A DNA stretch of 63,198 bases from Methylobacterium gossipiicola (GCF_900113485.1 NZ_FOPM01000024.1:1-63198); one strand, 5' to 3'; shown: positions 1 to 9,985, counted from the stretch's first letter. Notes: generated by a model from the sequence alone, not told the origin. Numbers and translations: made by a program.

Positions 1-354
1 CGTGCCATCGCCTTCCGGCTGGCGCCCGGTCAGGCCCATGAGCTGCCCCATGCGGTTCCGTTGCTCGATGGGCTGCCCGGCGTGCCCAAGTGGGTCGTGG
101 GCGACCGTGGCTACACCAGCCACGCCTTTCGCGACCACATCTGGACCATGGGCGCACGGCCTGCGATCCCGCCCCAGCGCCATGAGGCGCCCGTCGCCTG
201 CCCGGACTGGATCTACAATAACCGCAACCAAGTCGAGCGCCTATGGGCCAGGCTCAAGGACTGGCGGGCCATCGCCACGCGCTACGAAAAGACCGCCGCC
301 AGCTTCACCGGCGTCCTCTGCCTCGCAGCCGCCCTCGATTGGCTCAAGCAATGA
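1..354 (+). CDS. IS5-family transposase, C-terminal part (5' end outside window)
   Basis: This is the C-terminal 117 residues of a DDE transposase, in frame from the first base. Visible family signatures are the GDRGYTS strand carrying the second catalytic Asp and the NRNQVERLWARLKDW helix carrying the catalytic Glu; both are typical of IS5-type transposases. It ends in AALDWLKQ 10 bases before the CTAG that closes the element. The near-identical gene at the right edge differs at two residues (D/E in the LK-W motif, Q/R at the terminus), so the two copies are not an assembly duplicate of each other. Activity cannot be judged because the N-terminal half is missing. Confidence 0.88.
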   Translation, partial: RAIAFRLAPGQAHELPHAVPLLDGLPGVPKWVVGDRGYTSHAFRDHIWTMGARPAIPPQRHEAPVACPDWIYNNRNQVERLWARLKDWRAIATRYEKTAASFTGVLCLAAALDWLKQ

Positions 355-360
355 CACGCC
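1..360 (+). mobile_element. IS5-family insertion sequence, right part (left window edge)
   Basis: This is the 3' part of an insertion sequence cut by the window edge. It contains the end of a DDE transposase gene and a terminal sequence that reads GGCGTGTCAT inward from its outer end. The next bases, 361-364, are CTAG, and the second copy at the right edge has the same CTAG at the same place, which fits the CTAG/TA target preference of the IS427 group of IS5. The 5' half and the other terminal repeat lie outside the window. Confidence 0.8.
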
Positions 361-474
361 CTAGACGGATTCAAAAAATCGACAGACGCGGCGGACTAAA
401 ACCGCCGCCCATCCGTCACCATATGAGTGACCGGCGATTCCGCCGGACTCTAGTTTCGTATCAGGGGCGAATCC

Positions 475-1446
475 ATGCTCACCTCCCCCACGCGCCGCAG
501 GCGCGCGGCCACCATTCTCTCGCTCACCGCCGTCCTGGCGTTGGGGGCGACCATGGCCGAGGCGCGTCCGGGCGGCGGCAGCGGCGGCATGGGGTCCCGT
601 GGCTCACGCACCTATGCGCCTCCGGCCGCCACCACGACGGCCCCCAGCACGGCGGCGCCGATCCAGCGTTCGCAGACCCAGCCCGGCATGAACAATCCCG
701 GCATGAACCCGGCGGCGGCGCAGCGTCCACGCTTCGGCGGCGGCTTCATGGCCGGGCTCCTCGGCGCGGGCCTCCTCGGCGCCCTCCTGGGCGGCGGCTT
801 CTTCGGCGGCCTCGGCGGCATCGCTTCGTTCATCGGGCTGATGCTGCAGGTCGGCCTCCTGGTGCTCCTCGTCGCCTTCGCCGTGCGCTGGTTCCGTCGC
901 CGCCAGGGCACCCCGGCGGCGGCCGGGCACGCCCGCTCGACGCTGGACGGCAATGGCCCGGGCGGCAGCATGAATCTCGGCGGGGGCGGCGCTCCCCTCG
1001 GCGGTATGGGTCGCGGTCCCGCCGCCGTGCAGCCGGTTCAGGCCCGTCCGGTCCAGATCGGCCCCGGCGACTTCCAGAGCTTCGAGATCGCCCTCAACGG
1101 CGTCCAGGAAGCTTATGGCCGTGAGGACGTGGCGAGCCTGCGCAACCTCGCGACGCCGGAGATGGCCGGCTACTTCATCGAAGAATTGCGTGCCAACGAG
1201 GCCAAGGGCGTCGTCAACCGCATCTCGGACGTAAAGCTCCTGCAGGGCGACTTGTCGGAATCCTGGGGCGAGGGCAACGCCGAATACGCCACCGTGGCTA
1301 TGCGCTACGCCATCAAGGACGTGACCCTCGACCGCCGCACCAACCGGGTCGTCGAGACCGGCGAACCGGAGGCCGTGGAGCTGTGGACGTTCGTGCGCGA
1401 GCGCGGCGGCCGCTGGATCCTCTCGGCAATCCAGCAGGGTCGCTGA
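475..1446 (+). CDS. Tim44-like domain membrane protein
   Basis: A 323-residue protein with a basic, hydrophobic signal-like N-terminus (about 1-30, ending ATMAEA), a Gly/Pro-rich low-complexity stretch (31-86), a Gly-rich hydrophobic segment (87-115) and a membrane helix at about 121-140 followed by RRR. The C-terminal 125 residues match the Tim44-like fold found in bacterial membrane proteins, with the typical close in which a WTFVR strand is followed by GGRWILSAIQQ. In mitochondria Tim44 tethers the import motor; the bacterial role is not established, though membrane-associated protein handling is plausible. AGGGG lies about 7 bases before the ATG. A hairpin terminator follows, so it is probably monocistronic. 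Confidence 0.8.
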   Translation: MLTSPTRRRRAATILSLTAVLALGATMAEARPGGGSGGMGSRGSRTYAPPAATTTAPSTAAPIQRSQTQPGMNNPGMNPAAAQRPRFGGGFMAGLLGAGLLGALLGGGFFGGLGGIASFIGLMLQVGLLVLLVAFAVRWFRRRQGTPAAAGHARSTLDGNGPGGSMNLGGGGAPLGGMGRGPAAVQPVQARPVQIGPGDFQSFEIALNGVQEAYGREDVASLRNLATPEMAGYFIEELRANEAKGVVNRISDVKLLQGDLSESWGEGNAEYATVAMRYAIKDVTLDRRTNRVVETGEPEAVELWTFVRERGGRWILSAIQQGR

Positions 1447-1470
1447 GCCCTTCGCATCCGTGGACCAGAC

Positions 1471-1502
1471 GGGCCGCCCGAGCAATCGGGCGGCCTTTTT
1501 CG
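1471..1502 (+). terminator. Rho-independent terminator after the Tim44-like gene
   Basis: A perfect 9-bp stem (GGCCGCCCG / CGGGCGGCC, arms 1472-1480 and 1487-1495) with a six-base loop is followed by TTTTT. It lies 25 bases after the stop codon, the expected place and form for intrinsic termination. Confidence 0.85.
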
Positions 1503-1805
1503 TCCGGGGACCCTCATCGGGAGACACCCTCACCACGCCCACAAAAGTCGGGTCCGCACCGCTTCGCGCCCCTCCAATGAACGCTGCCCTTCACAGGGAA
1601 TCGCCCAACGTTCTTATGAAACGCTCCTGAGTGTCTCCCTCGAAACTCCCACTGCACCGCCATCCCCACGGCGAGAACCGTTCAGGGGCAAGAAGTTTTG
1701 TGAGCACTTTTAACCATTATCTCCGTCGCCCCTCCTGGGATCGGGGCTCGAAGCGATCTTGAAACATTTTTCCTGACTAGTGAGGGACGAACACCCGGGA
1801 TTTTT
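1503..1805. other. Intergenic region upstream of the GGDEF-EAL gene
   Basis: About 300 bases without a supportable gene between the terminator and the next start. It should contain the promoter of the downstream cyclic-di-GMP gene, but I see no convincing -35/-10 pair. The last 120 bases are richer in A and T than the rest. Confidence 0.5.
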
Positions 1806-4259
1806 GTGAGTCATCCGATGACGAGGGCCGTAGACTGTACGACGATGGAGTACCGATACGGCTTCATCACGTTGTCTGTCGTCATCTGTTTCTTGGTATG
1901 CTTCGTCGTCACGACAGCGATTTCGCAGGAAGAGCGATCGACAAATCGTTCGAACGCCCGATCGGATCTTCCTCTATTCCGTTGGGTATACATTTCCAGC
2001 GCGATCTTCGGATGCTGCGTCTGGTCACTGCACTTCGTCGCCCTGCTGGCATTCCACAGGGCAACTTACGTCGCCTATGACCTGATCATGGCGCTCGGGT
2101 CGATCCTCGTCACCGTGTTCGGCATCATGGCGACGTTCGCCCTGCGCGATCGCCTTCCCCGCACCCGCACAGCCTCCGTTCTGCCTGGGATACTGCTCGG
2201 CCTCAGTATCGTCGCCATGCACTACCAGGGCTTGAGTGCGATGTACGCCTGGAGCCACATCACGTTCGATACGATCTCCGTGACGGCATCGGTCGGGCTG
2301 ACCCTCGGTTTTGCGATTGCGGCTCTGATCCGGGGCCGCACGCTCATCGGGTTGATCCGCCGCATCGAAGTCGCGGCGTGGCTCGCCCTGGCGCTTTGCG
2401 GTCTGCACTTCACGGCGACCATCGACGAAGCCGCCCCAACCCCTGTCCCCGTGGACGACGCGGCGACGATCGTCGCATCGACCCAACTCGGCCTCGCCTT
2501 CGGCTCCGTCAGCCTCCTCGTGCTCTGCGCGGGTCTGATGACGCTGTTTCTGCAGCGCCACCTTTCGCAACGAAGCTTGATCGAGATGGACAGGATGCGC
2601 CTTCTCGGCGATCTCGCCCACGAGGTGCTGCTCATCCACCGCGATGGTCAGGTGCTCGAGGTCAACAGCGCTGGAAGCCGCCTGTTCGGCAGGCCCATCG
2701 AGGACATCATCGGACGGCCGATCCTCGATCTGTTTTCCGAGGCGGGTGCGCCAGCCCTGACCCGGCGCGCCCATCAGCGCTCGGAGGATCTGCAGCCGGA
2801 GGAATTCGAGGCCCAAACGGCGACCGGTCTCCTTGTCCCCGTCGAGCTGTCGTGCCGTCGCATCGAATTCGGTGGCGAGCCGGCCACGGCGGTCGCCCTT
2901 CGAGATCTGTCGGCCCTCCGGCGCGACGAGGCACGGATTCGGCACCTCGCCTTGCACGATGCCTTGACCGACCTCCCCAACCGCTACCTCATGGAGCAAC
3001 GGATCGGCCACGCCCTCGACGTCGCGACCGCATCGGGCGAGACCATCGCCATCATCTACCTCGACCTGGATCGCTTCAAACCCATCAACGATCTCCATGG
3101 CCATGCGACGGGCGACGCGCTCCTGGTCCAGGTCGCCAAGCGCCTGCTGTCCGAGTTGCGCGCCAGCGACACCCTGGCGCGGATCGGCGGGGATGAATTC
3201 GTCGTCGTCTTGAGCCCGGTGCCGTCGCCGGCCCATGTCTCGGAGGTCACCGGGCGCCTCATCGCCGGCCTCGCCCGGCCCTTCCACCTCGATCTCCAGA
3301 TCGTCACGATCGGTGCCTCGGCCGGGATCGCGTTGTATCCGCAGGACGGGCGCACGGTGGAAAGCCTGCTGCGTGCGGCGGACACGGCGCTCTACCGCGT
3401 GAAGGACGAAGGGCGCGGGGGATTGCGGTTCTTCGAGGCGTCGATGAACGCCCAGCTTCACGCCCGCCGACAGCTCGAACAGGAACTGAGCGGCGCCATC
3501 GACCGCGACGAATTGCAACTGTTCTACCAACCCATCGTGAATGCGAAGACCGGCGAGATCGAGACCTTCGAGGCCCTGATCCGTTGGCGACACCCCGTCC
3601 GGGGCCTCGTCTCGCCCGTCGAGTTCATTCCCCTCGCCGAGCAGGCCGACCTCATCGCGGCCATCGGTCAGTGGGTGATCGACACCGCCTGCGCCGCGGC
3701 GGCGACCTGGCCAAAGCCCTGGCGCGTCTCGGTCAACGTGTCGCCGAGCCAGTTCCGGCAATCGGACGTCCCGGCCCTCGCCGCCGCCGCCCTCGCCCGC
3801 AACGCCCTCGATGCGAACCGGCTGGTGATCGAGATCACCGAGAGCGTGTTCATCCAGGATGCCGCCAACGCCGTGGACGTGCTCTCGCGCCTGCGGCGGC
3901 AGGGCGTCCATCTGGCGCTCGACGATTTCGGCTCCGGGTATTCGAGCTTGAGCTACCTGCAGCGGTTCAAGTTCGACAAGATCAAGATCGACCAGTCCTT
4001 CGTGCGCCGCCTCGGCCAGAGCAGCGACACGCTCACGATCATCCATGCCATCGCGAATCTCGGACACAACCTCGGCCTCCATGTCACCGTCGAGGGGGTC
4101 GAGACCGCCGAGCAGCTGGCGATCCTGAAGGAAATCGGCTTCGACCAGATGCAGGGCTACCTGTTCGGAAAGCCGGCGCCGACCCTCACGGTCACGGATT
4201 TCGAGCAGGCTCGGCTGCGGGCGATGTTCCAGGAGCCGGATCTGCGGGCATGGGCCTGA
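1806..4259 (+). CDS. MHYT-PAS-GGDEF-EAL cyclic-di-GMP turnover protein
   Basis: A membrane sensor with both diguanylate cyclase and phosphodiesterase domains. The N-terminal 250 residues form an MHYT-type bundle of about seven helices with three copies of the signature (LHFVALLAF near 75, MHYQGLSAM near 138, LHFTAT near 200); these motifs are proposed to bind copper and sense diatomic gases. A PAS segment (about 265-375) links to GGDEF (motif at 461-465, intact) and EAL (EAL at 589-591, with DDFGSGYSS and TVEGVET intact). Both domains keep catalytic residues, so activity could run in either direction. The GTG start at 1806 is uncertain; ATG at 1818 or 1845 would also keep the first helix. Confidence 0.9.
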   Translation: MSHPMTRAVDCTTMEYRYGFITLSVVICFLVCFVVTTAISQEERSTNRSNARSDLPLFRWVYISSAIFGCCVWSLHFVALLAFHRATYVAYDLIMALGSILVTVFGIMATFALRDRLPRTRTASVLPGILLGLSIVAMHYQGLSAMYAWSHITFDTISVTASVGLTLGFAIAALIRGRTLIGLIRRIEVAAWLALALCGLHFTATIDEAAPTPVPVDDAATIVASTQLGLAFGSVSLLVLCAGLMTLFLQRHLSQRSLIEMDRMRLLGDLAHEVLLIHRDGQVLEVNSAGSRLFGRPIEDIIGRPILDLFSEAGAPALTRRAHQRSEDLQPEEFEAQTATGLLVPVELSCRRIEFGGEPATAVALRDLSALRRDEARIRHLALHDALTDLPNRYLMEQRIGHALDVATASGETIAIIYLDLDRFKPINDLHGHATGDALLVQVAKRLLSELRASDTLARIGGDEFVVVLSPVPSPAHVSEVTGRLIAGLARPFHLDLQIVTIGASAGIALYPQDGRTVESLLRAADTALYRVKDEGRGGLRFFEASMNAQLHARRQLEQELSGAIDRDELQLFYQPIVNAKTGEIETFEALIRWRHPVRGLVSPVEFIPLAEQADLIAAIGQWVIDTACAAAATWPKPWRVSVNVSPSQFRQSDVPALAAAALARNALDANRLVIEITESVFIQDAANAVDVLSRLRRQGVHLALDDFGSGYSSLSYLQRFKFDKIKIDQSFVRRLGQSSDTLTIIHAIANLGHNLGLHVTVEGVETAEQLAILKEIGFDQMQGYLFGKPAPTLTVTDFEQARLRAMFQEPDLRAWA

Positions 4260-4285
4260 TCGAGGGTCGTCGTCGTGACGATGTT

Positions 4286-5149
4286 TCAGGCCCGCGACAC
4301 CAGAGCCTGTGCCATGGCGACGAAGCCCGCCACCGGCACCTCCTCGGCCCGGGCGGTCTCGGGGATGCCGGCGGCCTCCAACAGGCGTGTGGGATCGGGT
4401 GTCGCTGCCTTCAGGCTCTGGCGCAGCATCTTCCGACGCTGGCCGAAGGCCGCGCGGGTGATTTGCTCAAGGGCGTCCACCGCGCAGGGCAGGGGCTCGG
4501 ATCGGGGCGTCAGGCGTACCACGCTCGACGTCACCTTCGGCGGCGGCACGAAGGCGGACGGGGCGACGTCGAACAGGATATCGGCCTGCGTGCGCCAGCC
4601 GCACAGAACCCCGAGACGGCCGTAATTCGCCCGGTCGGCCTCGTCCGCCACGATCCGCTCGGCGACCTCGCGCTGAAACATCAGGGTCAGGGAATCCCAC
4701 CATGGCGGCCAAGCCGCGGTGGTGAGCCAGCCCGTCAGCAGGGGTGTCCCGATGTTATAGGGGAGGTTGGCGACGATGCGGACGGGGCCGGTGCCGACGA
4801 GGGGCACGGGGTCGAACTGGAGGGCGTCGGCGTCGATGACGTCGAGGCGGCCGGGATAATGGGCCGCGATCTCGGCGAGCGCCGGCAGGGCGCGGGGATC
4901 GCGTTCCACGGCGACCACCCGGGCGGCTCCGGCACTGAGGAGCGCGCGGGTGAGGCCGCCGGGTCCGGGGCCGACCTCCACCACGGTGACGCCGTCGAGG
5001 GGCCCGGCCGAGCGGGCGATTCGACCCGTGAGGTTGAGGTCGAACAGGAAGTTCTGGCCCAGCGCCTTCTTGGGTTCGAGGCCGTGCCGGCGCACCACGT
5101 CGCGCAGGGGCGGCAGGCCGTCATCGGCGAGGGTGTCGATGTCACTCAT
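4286..5149 (-). CDS. rsmA: 16S rRNA (adenine(1518)-N6/adenine(1519)-N6)-dimethyltransferase
   Basis: RsmA (KsgA) dimethylates two adjacent adenines in the 3' hairpin of 16S rRNA using S-adenosylmethionine, late in 30S assembly. The 287-residue protein has the family start GQNFL (31-35), the SAM-binding motif EVGPGPGG (58-65) and the catalytic NLPY (128-131). Length is normal. Its ATG overlaps the pdxA stop as ATGA, so it is translationally coupled to pdxA, the usual pairing in proteobacteria. It is the last gene of the leftward outer-membrane/pdxA block and converges on the GGDEF-EAL gene with only 26 bases between them. Confidence 0.96.
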   Translation of the reverse strand: MSDIDTLADDGLPPLRDVVRRHGLEPKKALGQNFLFDLNLTGRIARSAGPLDGVTVVEVGPGPGGLTRALLSAGAARVVAVERDPRALPALAEIAAHYPGRLDVIDADALQFDPVPLVGTGPVRIVANLPYNIGTPLLTGWLTTAAWPPWWDSLTLMFQREVAERIVADEADRANYGRLGVLCGWRTQADILFDVAPSAFVPPPKVTSSVVRLTPRSEPLPCAVDALEQITRAAFGQRRKMLRQSLKAATPDPTRLLEAAGIPETARAEEVPVAGFVAMAQALVSRA

Positions 5150-6165
5150 GCCGAATGGCCAGCGAGGCGGGCCGCGAGGCGCAGGGCCGCCATCAGGCTG
5201 TCGGGGCGGGCGACGCCCTTGCCGGCGATATCGAAGGCAGTGCCGTGGTCGGGCGATGTCCGGATGAAGGGCAGTCCGAGGGTCACGTTTACGCCGTCGT
5301 CGAACGCGATGGTCTTGATGGGGATCAGGGCCTGATCGTGGGTCGGGGTCAGGGCGACGTCGTAGGTCGCCCGCGCCCGGGGATGGAACAGGGTATCGGC
5401 GGGGAGCGGCCCGCGAATGTCGATGCCCTCCGCCTGAAGCTGCGCCACCGCCGGCTCCAGCACGTCCCGGTCCTCAAGCCCCATGGTGGCGTTCTCGCCC
5501 GCGTGCGGATTGAGCCCGGAGAGGACGAGGCGCGGCCGGGCGAGGCCGAACCGCTGGCGCAGATCCCGCGCGACGATCCGGGCGGTGGCGACGACGCGGT
5601 CCTGCGTCAGGAGATCGGGCACGCTGCGCAACGGCACATGGATGGTCACCGGCACCACGGCCAGGGTCTCGCTCCACAGCATCATCACGGGGAGGGGCGG
5701 CGCCTCGCCGGGCGCGACACTGAGGGCGGCGAGGAACTCCGTGTGACCCGGATGCGCGAACCCGACCTGGGTCAGCACGTATTTGGCGATGGGATTGGTC
5801 ACCAGGGCGGCGGCGGCTCCGTCCCGCACCAGGGCGACACCCGTGGTGATGGATTCGAGGGTGGCCCCCGCATTGAGGGGATCGGGCTGCCCGGCCACGG
5901 CGCCGACGCGCATGCCGCTCGGCAGGGGCATCACCGGAAGGGCGCGGGGAAACACCTCCGTCGCGGTGTCCGGGCCGACTTCCGCCACGGGAATCAGGAA
6001 CCCGAGCTCGCTCGCCCGCCGCTCGATGAAATCCGGATCACCGATGAGGAAGAACGGCGGCAGGCCGGGACCCGTGTCGCGGTCCCGCCACGCCATCAGG
6101 GCGAGTTCTGGCCCGATCCCGGCGGGATCGCCGAGGGTGAGGGCGATCGGTGTGTGCTCGGTCAC
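5146..6165 (-). CDS. pdxA: 4-hydroxythreonine-4-phosphate dehydrogenase
   Basis: PdxA oxidises 4-phosphohydroxy-L-threonine with NAD in the DXP-dependent pyridoxal phosphate pathway. The 339-residue product opens with [14 protein letters not shown] and contains the metal-site histidine in HPGHTEFLA and the GLNPHAGE motif, all diagnostic. It lies 82 bases after lptD and overlaps rsmA by four bases. In many relatives surA sits between lptD and pdxA; here there is no room for it. Confidence 0.95.
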   Translation of the reverse strand: MTEHTPIALTLGDPAGIGPELALMAWRDRDTGPGLPPFFLIGDPDFIERRASELGFLIPVAEVGPDTATEVFPRALPVMPLPSGMRVGAVAGQPDPLNAGATLESITTGVALVRDGAAAALVTNPIAKYVLTQVGFAHPGHTEFLAALSVAPGEAPPLPVMMLWSETLAVVPVTIHVPLRSVPDLLTQDRVVATARIVARDLRQRFGLARPRLVLSGLNPHAGENATMGLEDRDVLEPAVAQLQAEGIDIRGPLPADTLFHPRARATYDVALTPTHDQALIPIKTIAFDDGVNVTLGLPFIRTSPDHGTAFDIAGKGVARPDSLMAALRLAARLAGHSA

Positions 6166-6247
6166 GCGGTTGGCCGTCCTTCCTCTGTCACCCCGTTCCG
6201 GTCGCAGGTCGCGGACGCGATGGCAAGGCTGACGGGAGAGAGGTGGA

Positions 6248-8845
6248 TCACCGGACGGCGGCGATGCCGTCCGAGGTCGTGAGGGTGCCGACGTTCTGGC
6301 GCAGATCCGCCTCGCCGAGGGTCTTCAGCTCGACGCGCAGCAGCACCGTGCGGTTGCGTTCCGCAGTGCCGAGGGCCGTGGCGATGGGCGACACGATGTA
6401 GTTCAGGGACACCGTGGTGCACTCGTCCTGATAACCCGCCCCGAGGCTGATGCCGGACAGATACGACTTGCCTGGATTCACGTAGATCGGCGACGGGCCG
6501 ACGGGGTTGGCGAGATAGGCGGTGTAGGCATCGGCGAAGTTGTCGCGCACATCGAGGTAGTGGCTGAGATCGACCAGCGCCGAGCCGGTGACGAACCAGT
6601 TCGGGGTGATGTGATAGGTGGCGGACGCGGTGACGCCCTCGCGGCGATGCACGAAACCCAGCGCCGGCTGCGCGTCGTAGTAGGAATAGAACACCGACAG
6701 ATCCAACGGCATGAACGGCGCGAACCGCGCCGTCACGCCCGTCTCGAACCGGTTGACGGCGAAATCGCGCTGGTCGAACCGCGCCCGCGAGATGAAGCTG
6801 ATGTTCTGGTTCGGCGACAGCTGGAAGCGCCCGACGAAATCAGAGCGGCGATTCTCGAGCCCCGAATCGAGGCCGACATTGGCGATATCGCCGCGCCGGA
6901 ACGAGTTGACGCCCGCGATCTGAATCGACTCACCGAACAGGACGTTCGCGTACCAGCCGGCCGGGGTCACGACGGAGTATTGGCCACCGAGATTGGCCCG
7001 CACGCCGCCCTCGACACGGTCGTAGCCCGAGAACTTGTCCCATTCGAACAGGGAGGTGTCGTCGAACACGAGGCTCTGGGCGTCCTCGTTGGGCAGGCGG
7101 CCGATGCGGGTCTCGCTCGGCCGGGCGATCACCTGGGCGATGGGCTCCAGGGTGTGGACGCCCAGCGGCCCGAAATTCGAGACGAACGGATAACGGTAGT
7201 CGAGGCCGATGGCCGGCATCACCCGACCGGACAGGTCGGAATCCTGCGCCGTGAGGTTCTGCGCCAGGGCGTTCTGGTAGCCGGAATTGCGCGGGTCGAC
7301 GAAGAACGCGTCGGTGCGCAGGTAGGCGAATGGCGTCAGAACCTGGCCGATGTCGTCGATGAAGGTCCGGCGCCAGGAGACCTGGGCCGAGGCGCGGGTG
7401 TTCGCGCCCGCCAGCCCCCGGATGAGACAGGTGGCGCGGGTGAAGGTGAGACAGGTCTCGTAGAGCGGATAGCTGACGCCGTTGGCGCTCGGGCTCAGGA
7501 GATACGCGCCCGTGCGCGGCACGCCCTGGAAGTCCGTGGCCTCGCGGGTCAGGCTCGTGATGTTGGCCTCGAACCGGACTTCGCCGCCGAGCGGCGCCGG
7601 GCCGTTGATGCGCTTGTCGTAGTCGATCACCGGCAGGACGAGGGGCTGCTCCTTCTGCCAGTCGAAGCTCGACAGGCCCTTGAAGTAGTAGCCGCGCGCC
7701 TCGAACCACGAGCGGTCACCCTGTCCGATCAGGTAGGCCGTCGAGACGGCCTCACGGAAATAATCGGTGGTGATGCTCTGGTTGCGGATGCGGTAATTGT
7801 CGAGGAACCATTTGTCGGTCACCCCGACGAGGTCCCAGCCCGTGCGCCAGCGGTCGTTGATGTAGAACTGGCCCTTCGATTCGACGGAGCCCCGGAAATC
7901 GCGGTCGCCGGCCCCGAGGGGGCCGGGCAGGAACGCGCTCGGCGTCGTCTGGAAGATGCCCGACAGGCGGATGTTGTAGAAGCCCGAATCGACGCGCTGC
8001 CGGAATTCGGCCTGGCCGAGCACGCCCTGATTGCTCAGGAAGGCCGGCGACAGGGTGAGATCGTAATCCGGCGCGAGGTTGAAGAAGTACGGCGTGGCGA
8101 TGCCGCTGCCGAGCGCCGTGGAGGTGAGAAAGCGGGGCGTGAGGAAGCCGGATTTCCGCTTCACGCTCGGATCGGCCGTCTCGAAATACGGCATGTAGGC
8201 CAGCGGAATGCCGCCGATCTCGAGGGTCGATTCCTCGAACGCGATGGTGTGCGTCTCGTTGTTGTGGATGATCTTAGTGGCGCGGATCTGCCAGAGGGGC
8301 GGCGTCTCCGGATTGTTCTTGCACGGCTCGCAGGCAGTGTAGGTGCCGTATTCGAAACTGGTGCGGTCGCCGCCGATGCGCTCGGCGCGAGGCGCGGAGA
8401 ACCGGGTGCGGACGGGCTGCCCCTTCACCTCGATGGTCTGCTGGATGCGCAGGGCGTCGATGAAGCCGTTCTTGAAATCGTCCGTCAGCTCCATCTTGGC
8501 GCCGGTCAGGACCGCGCCGGTCTCGTCGGTGAGGCGGACATTGCCCTCGGCGAAGACCCGGCTGGTGTTGCGGTCATAGAGAACGCGGTCGGCCTGAAGG
8601 GTACGCGGGCCGTAATGGAGTTCGGCGTTGCCGCGCGCCGTGACGGTATTCTTGTCGTTGTCGTAGACGAGTTCCGCCGCCTCGACGAGAAGGCGCTCGG
8701 CCGACTTGGTCGAAGCGGGCTTTCCGTTCGCATCCGCCTGCGCGGCCGGGCGCGATTCCGCCGCCGTGGGAACCACGGCCGGAGCCAACGCCAGCACGGT
8801 GGCGGCGAACACGATGTCGGCGACCTTACGCAACGCGAGTCCCAA
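6248..8845 (-). CDS. lptD: LPS assembly outer-membrane protein LptD
   Basis: LptD is the outer-membrane barrel that, with the lipoprotein LptE, inserts lipopolysaccharide into the outer leaflet. The 865-residue protein has a signal peptide (about 1-29), an OstA/LptA-like N-terminal domain (about 50-170, with LHYGPRTLQADRVLYD and FAEGNVRLTDE repeats) and a long C-terminal domain of alternating beta strands forming the barrel and plug. Cysteines in CEPC and CLTFTRATC could supply the disulfides known to matter in other LptD proteins. It follows lptF and lptG on the same strand, as in most alphaproteobacteria. No lptE is recognisable here. Confidence 0.94.
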   Translation of the reverse strand: MGLALRKVADIVFAATVLALAPAVVPTAAESRPAAQADANGKPASTKSAERLLVEAAELVYDNDKNTVTARGNAELHYGPRTLQADRVLYDRNTSRVFAEGNVRLTDETGAVLTGAKMELTDDFKNGFIDALRIQQTIEVKGQPVRTRFSAPRAERIGGDRTSFEYGTYTACEPCKNNPETPPLWQIRATKIIHNNETHTIAFEESTLEIGGIPLAYMPYFETADPSVKRKSGFLTPRFLTSTALGSGIATPYFFNLAPDYDLTLSPAFLSNQGVLGQAEFRQRVDSGFYNIRLSGIFQTTPSAFLPGPLGAGDRDFRGSVESKGQFYINDRWRTGWDLVGVTDKWFLDNYRIRNQSITTDYFREAVSTAYLIGQGDRSWFEARGYYFKGLSSFDWQKEQPLVLPVIDYDKRINGPAPLGGEVRFEANITSLTREATDFQGVPRTGAYLLSPSANGVSYPLYETCLTFTRATCLIRGLAGANTRASAQVSWRRTFIDDIGQVLTPFAYLRTDAFFVDPRNSGYQNALAQNLTAQDSDLSGRVMPAIGLDYRYPFVSNFGPLGVHTLEPIAQVIARPSETRIGRLPNEDAQSLVFDDTSLFEWDKFSGYDRVEGGVRANLGGQYSVVTPAGWYANVLFGESIQIAGVNSFRRGDIANVGLDSGLENRRSDFVGRFQLSPNQNISFISRARFDQRDFAVNRFETGVTARFAPFMPLDLSVFYSYYDAQPALGFVHRREGVTASATYHITPNWFVTGSALVDLSHYLDVRDNFADAYTAYLANPVGPSPIYVNPGKSYLSGISLGAGYQDECTTVSLNYIVSPIATALGTAERNRTVLLRVELKTLGEADLRQNVGTLTTSDGIAAVR

Positions 8846-8890
8846 CTCCTGCCACGGCCCCGTTCCGTTTCCCGATCCGGCAGACCGACA

Positions 8891-9985
8891 TCAGCCGTCC
8901 TCCTGATAGAGAAGCGTGAGCGTACCGAGAAGACTACCTACCACAGCCGGGAACCACGCCGCCACCGCCGGCGTGACGATCCCGGACGCACCCAACCCTT
9001 CGAGGAGCTGCCGCGCGACGTAGAGCGCGAACCCCGCGGCAACGCCGCCGAGCACGAGCTTTCCCACGCCACCAAAGCGGAAGAACCTTAAGGAAACGCT
9101 GGCCGCCACGAGCACCATGGCGACGAAGAGAACCGGCCGCGCCATGAGGACATCATACTGGAGTCGGTAACGCGTGGCATCCAACCCCGCCCGCTCGTTG
9201 CGCGCGATGGTCTCGGGAAGTTGCCAGAAAGGCACAGATTCAGGAGGGGTGAAGCGCTGGCGCACTTGGCCGGGGTCGAGAGTCGAGGCGATGAGATATG
9301 TGGAAAAGCTCTCGGGCGGCGCATCCGGCTTGAGGAGGCGGGCCTCCTGCAACTCCCAATAGCCATCGTGGAGGATGGCCCGGGCGGCGTCGACCTCGGA
9401 GACGAAGGCGCCCGCCGCATCGAAGATGTAGGCCGAGACACCCGCGAGCGTCGTGGTCCCCTCGATGGCGGTCTCGGCCCGCAGGATCGCTTGGCCATCG
9501 AGGCTGCGCTGCCGGATCCAGATGTCCTTGCCCGAACTGGCCTTGGTGGATTTGGCGAAGATCTTCGCCTCGATCTGCGTGGAGCGCTGCTTCAGTTGAG
9601 CCGAAACCGGGTTGTAGACTCCCACCGTGAAGGCCCCGATGGCCAGCGCCACGAACAGGCCGGGCTGGAGGAATTGCCAAGCCGAGATGCCGGCGGCCCG
9701 CGCAACCACAAGTTCGAGCTTGCGCGAAAGCTGGAGCAGGGAGGCCATGGACCCGAACAGGATCGCGAAGGGCAGCACACCCTCGGCTACGGCCGGGGTC
9801 CGGAACAGGGCGAGCTGGGCCATCAATCCGGCCGAGGCGCCCTCGGCGTCGCCGGCCCGGCGCAGGAGTTCGACGAAATCGAGGGTGTAGACGAGGGTGA
9901 AGACCGTGAGGAACACCCCCAGGATCGTGCGCAGGAAGCGCGCCGCGAAGTAACGCCCGAGGGTGAAGCCGATGAGGCCGCTCAT
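8891..9985 (-). CDS. lptG: LPS export ABC transporter permease LptG
   Basis: LptG pairs with LptF in the inner-membrane LptB2FG transporter that extracts LPS and feeds it to the LptC/LptA bridge. The 364-residue protein begins MSGLIGFTLGRYFAARF and has three N-terminal and three C-terminal membrane helices flanking a periplasmic jelly-roll domain, the YjgP/YjgQ layout. The ATG at 9985 is chosen over an upstream in-frame ATG because it gives the family N-terminus and sits 4 bases after the lptF stop. The lptD start follows after 45 bases. Confidence 0.93.
   Translation of the reverse strand: MSGLIGFTLGRYFAARFLRTILGVFLTVFTLVYTLDFVELLRRAGDAEGASAGLMAQLALFRTPAVAEGVLPFAILFGSMASLLQLSRKLELVVARAAGISAWQFLQPGLFVALAIGAFTVGVYNPVSAQLKQRSTQIEAKIFAKSTKASSGKDIWIRQRSLDGQAILRAETAIEGTTTLAGVSAYIFDAAGAFVSEVDAARAILHDGYWELQEARLLKPDAPPESFSTYLIASTLDPGQVRQRFTPPESVPFWQLPETIARNERAGLDATRYRLQYDVLMARPVLFVAMVLVAASVSLRFFRFGGVGKLVLGGVAAGFALYVARQLLEGLGASGIVTPAVAAWFPAVVGSLLGTLTLLYQEDG

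Noticed and set aside
2025..4082. A 685-codon antisense frame inside the GGDEF-EAL gene
   Set aside because: High-GC genomes produce long antisense frames; the sense strand has clear domains, and the antisense product is a charge-rich sequence without domains.
6560..9091. An 843-codon antisense frame across lptD
   Set aside because: Same shadow effect; the product is Arg/Glu/Ala repeats with no recognisable fold, while LptD is well supported.
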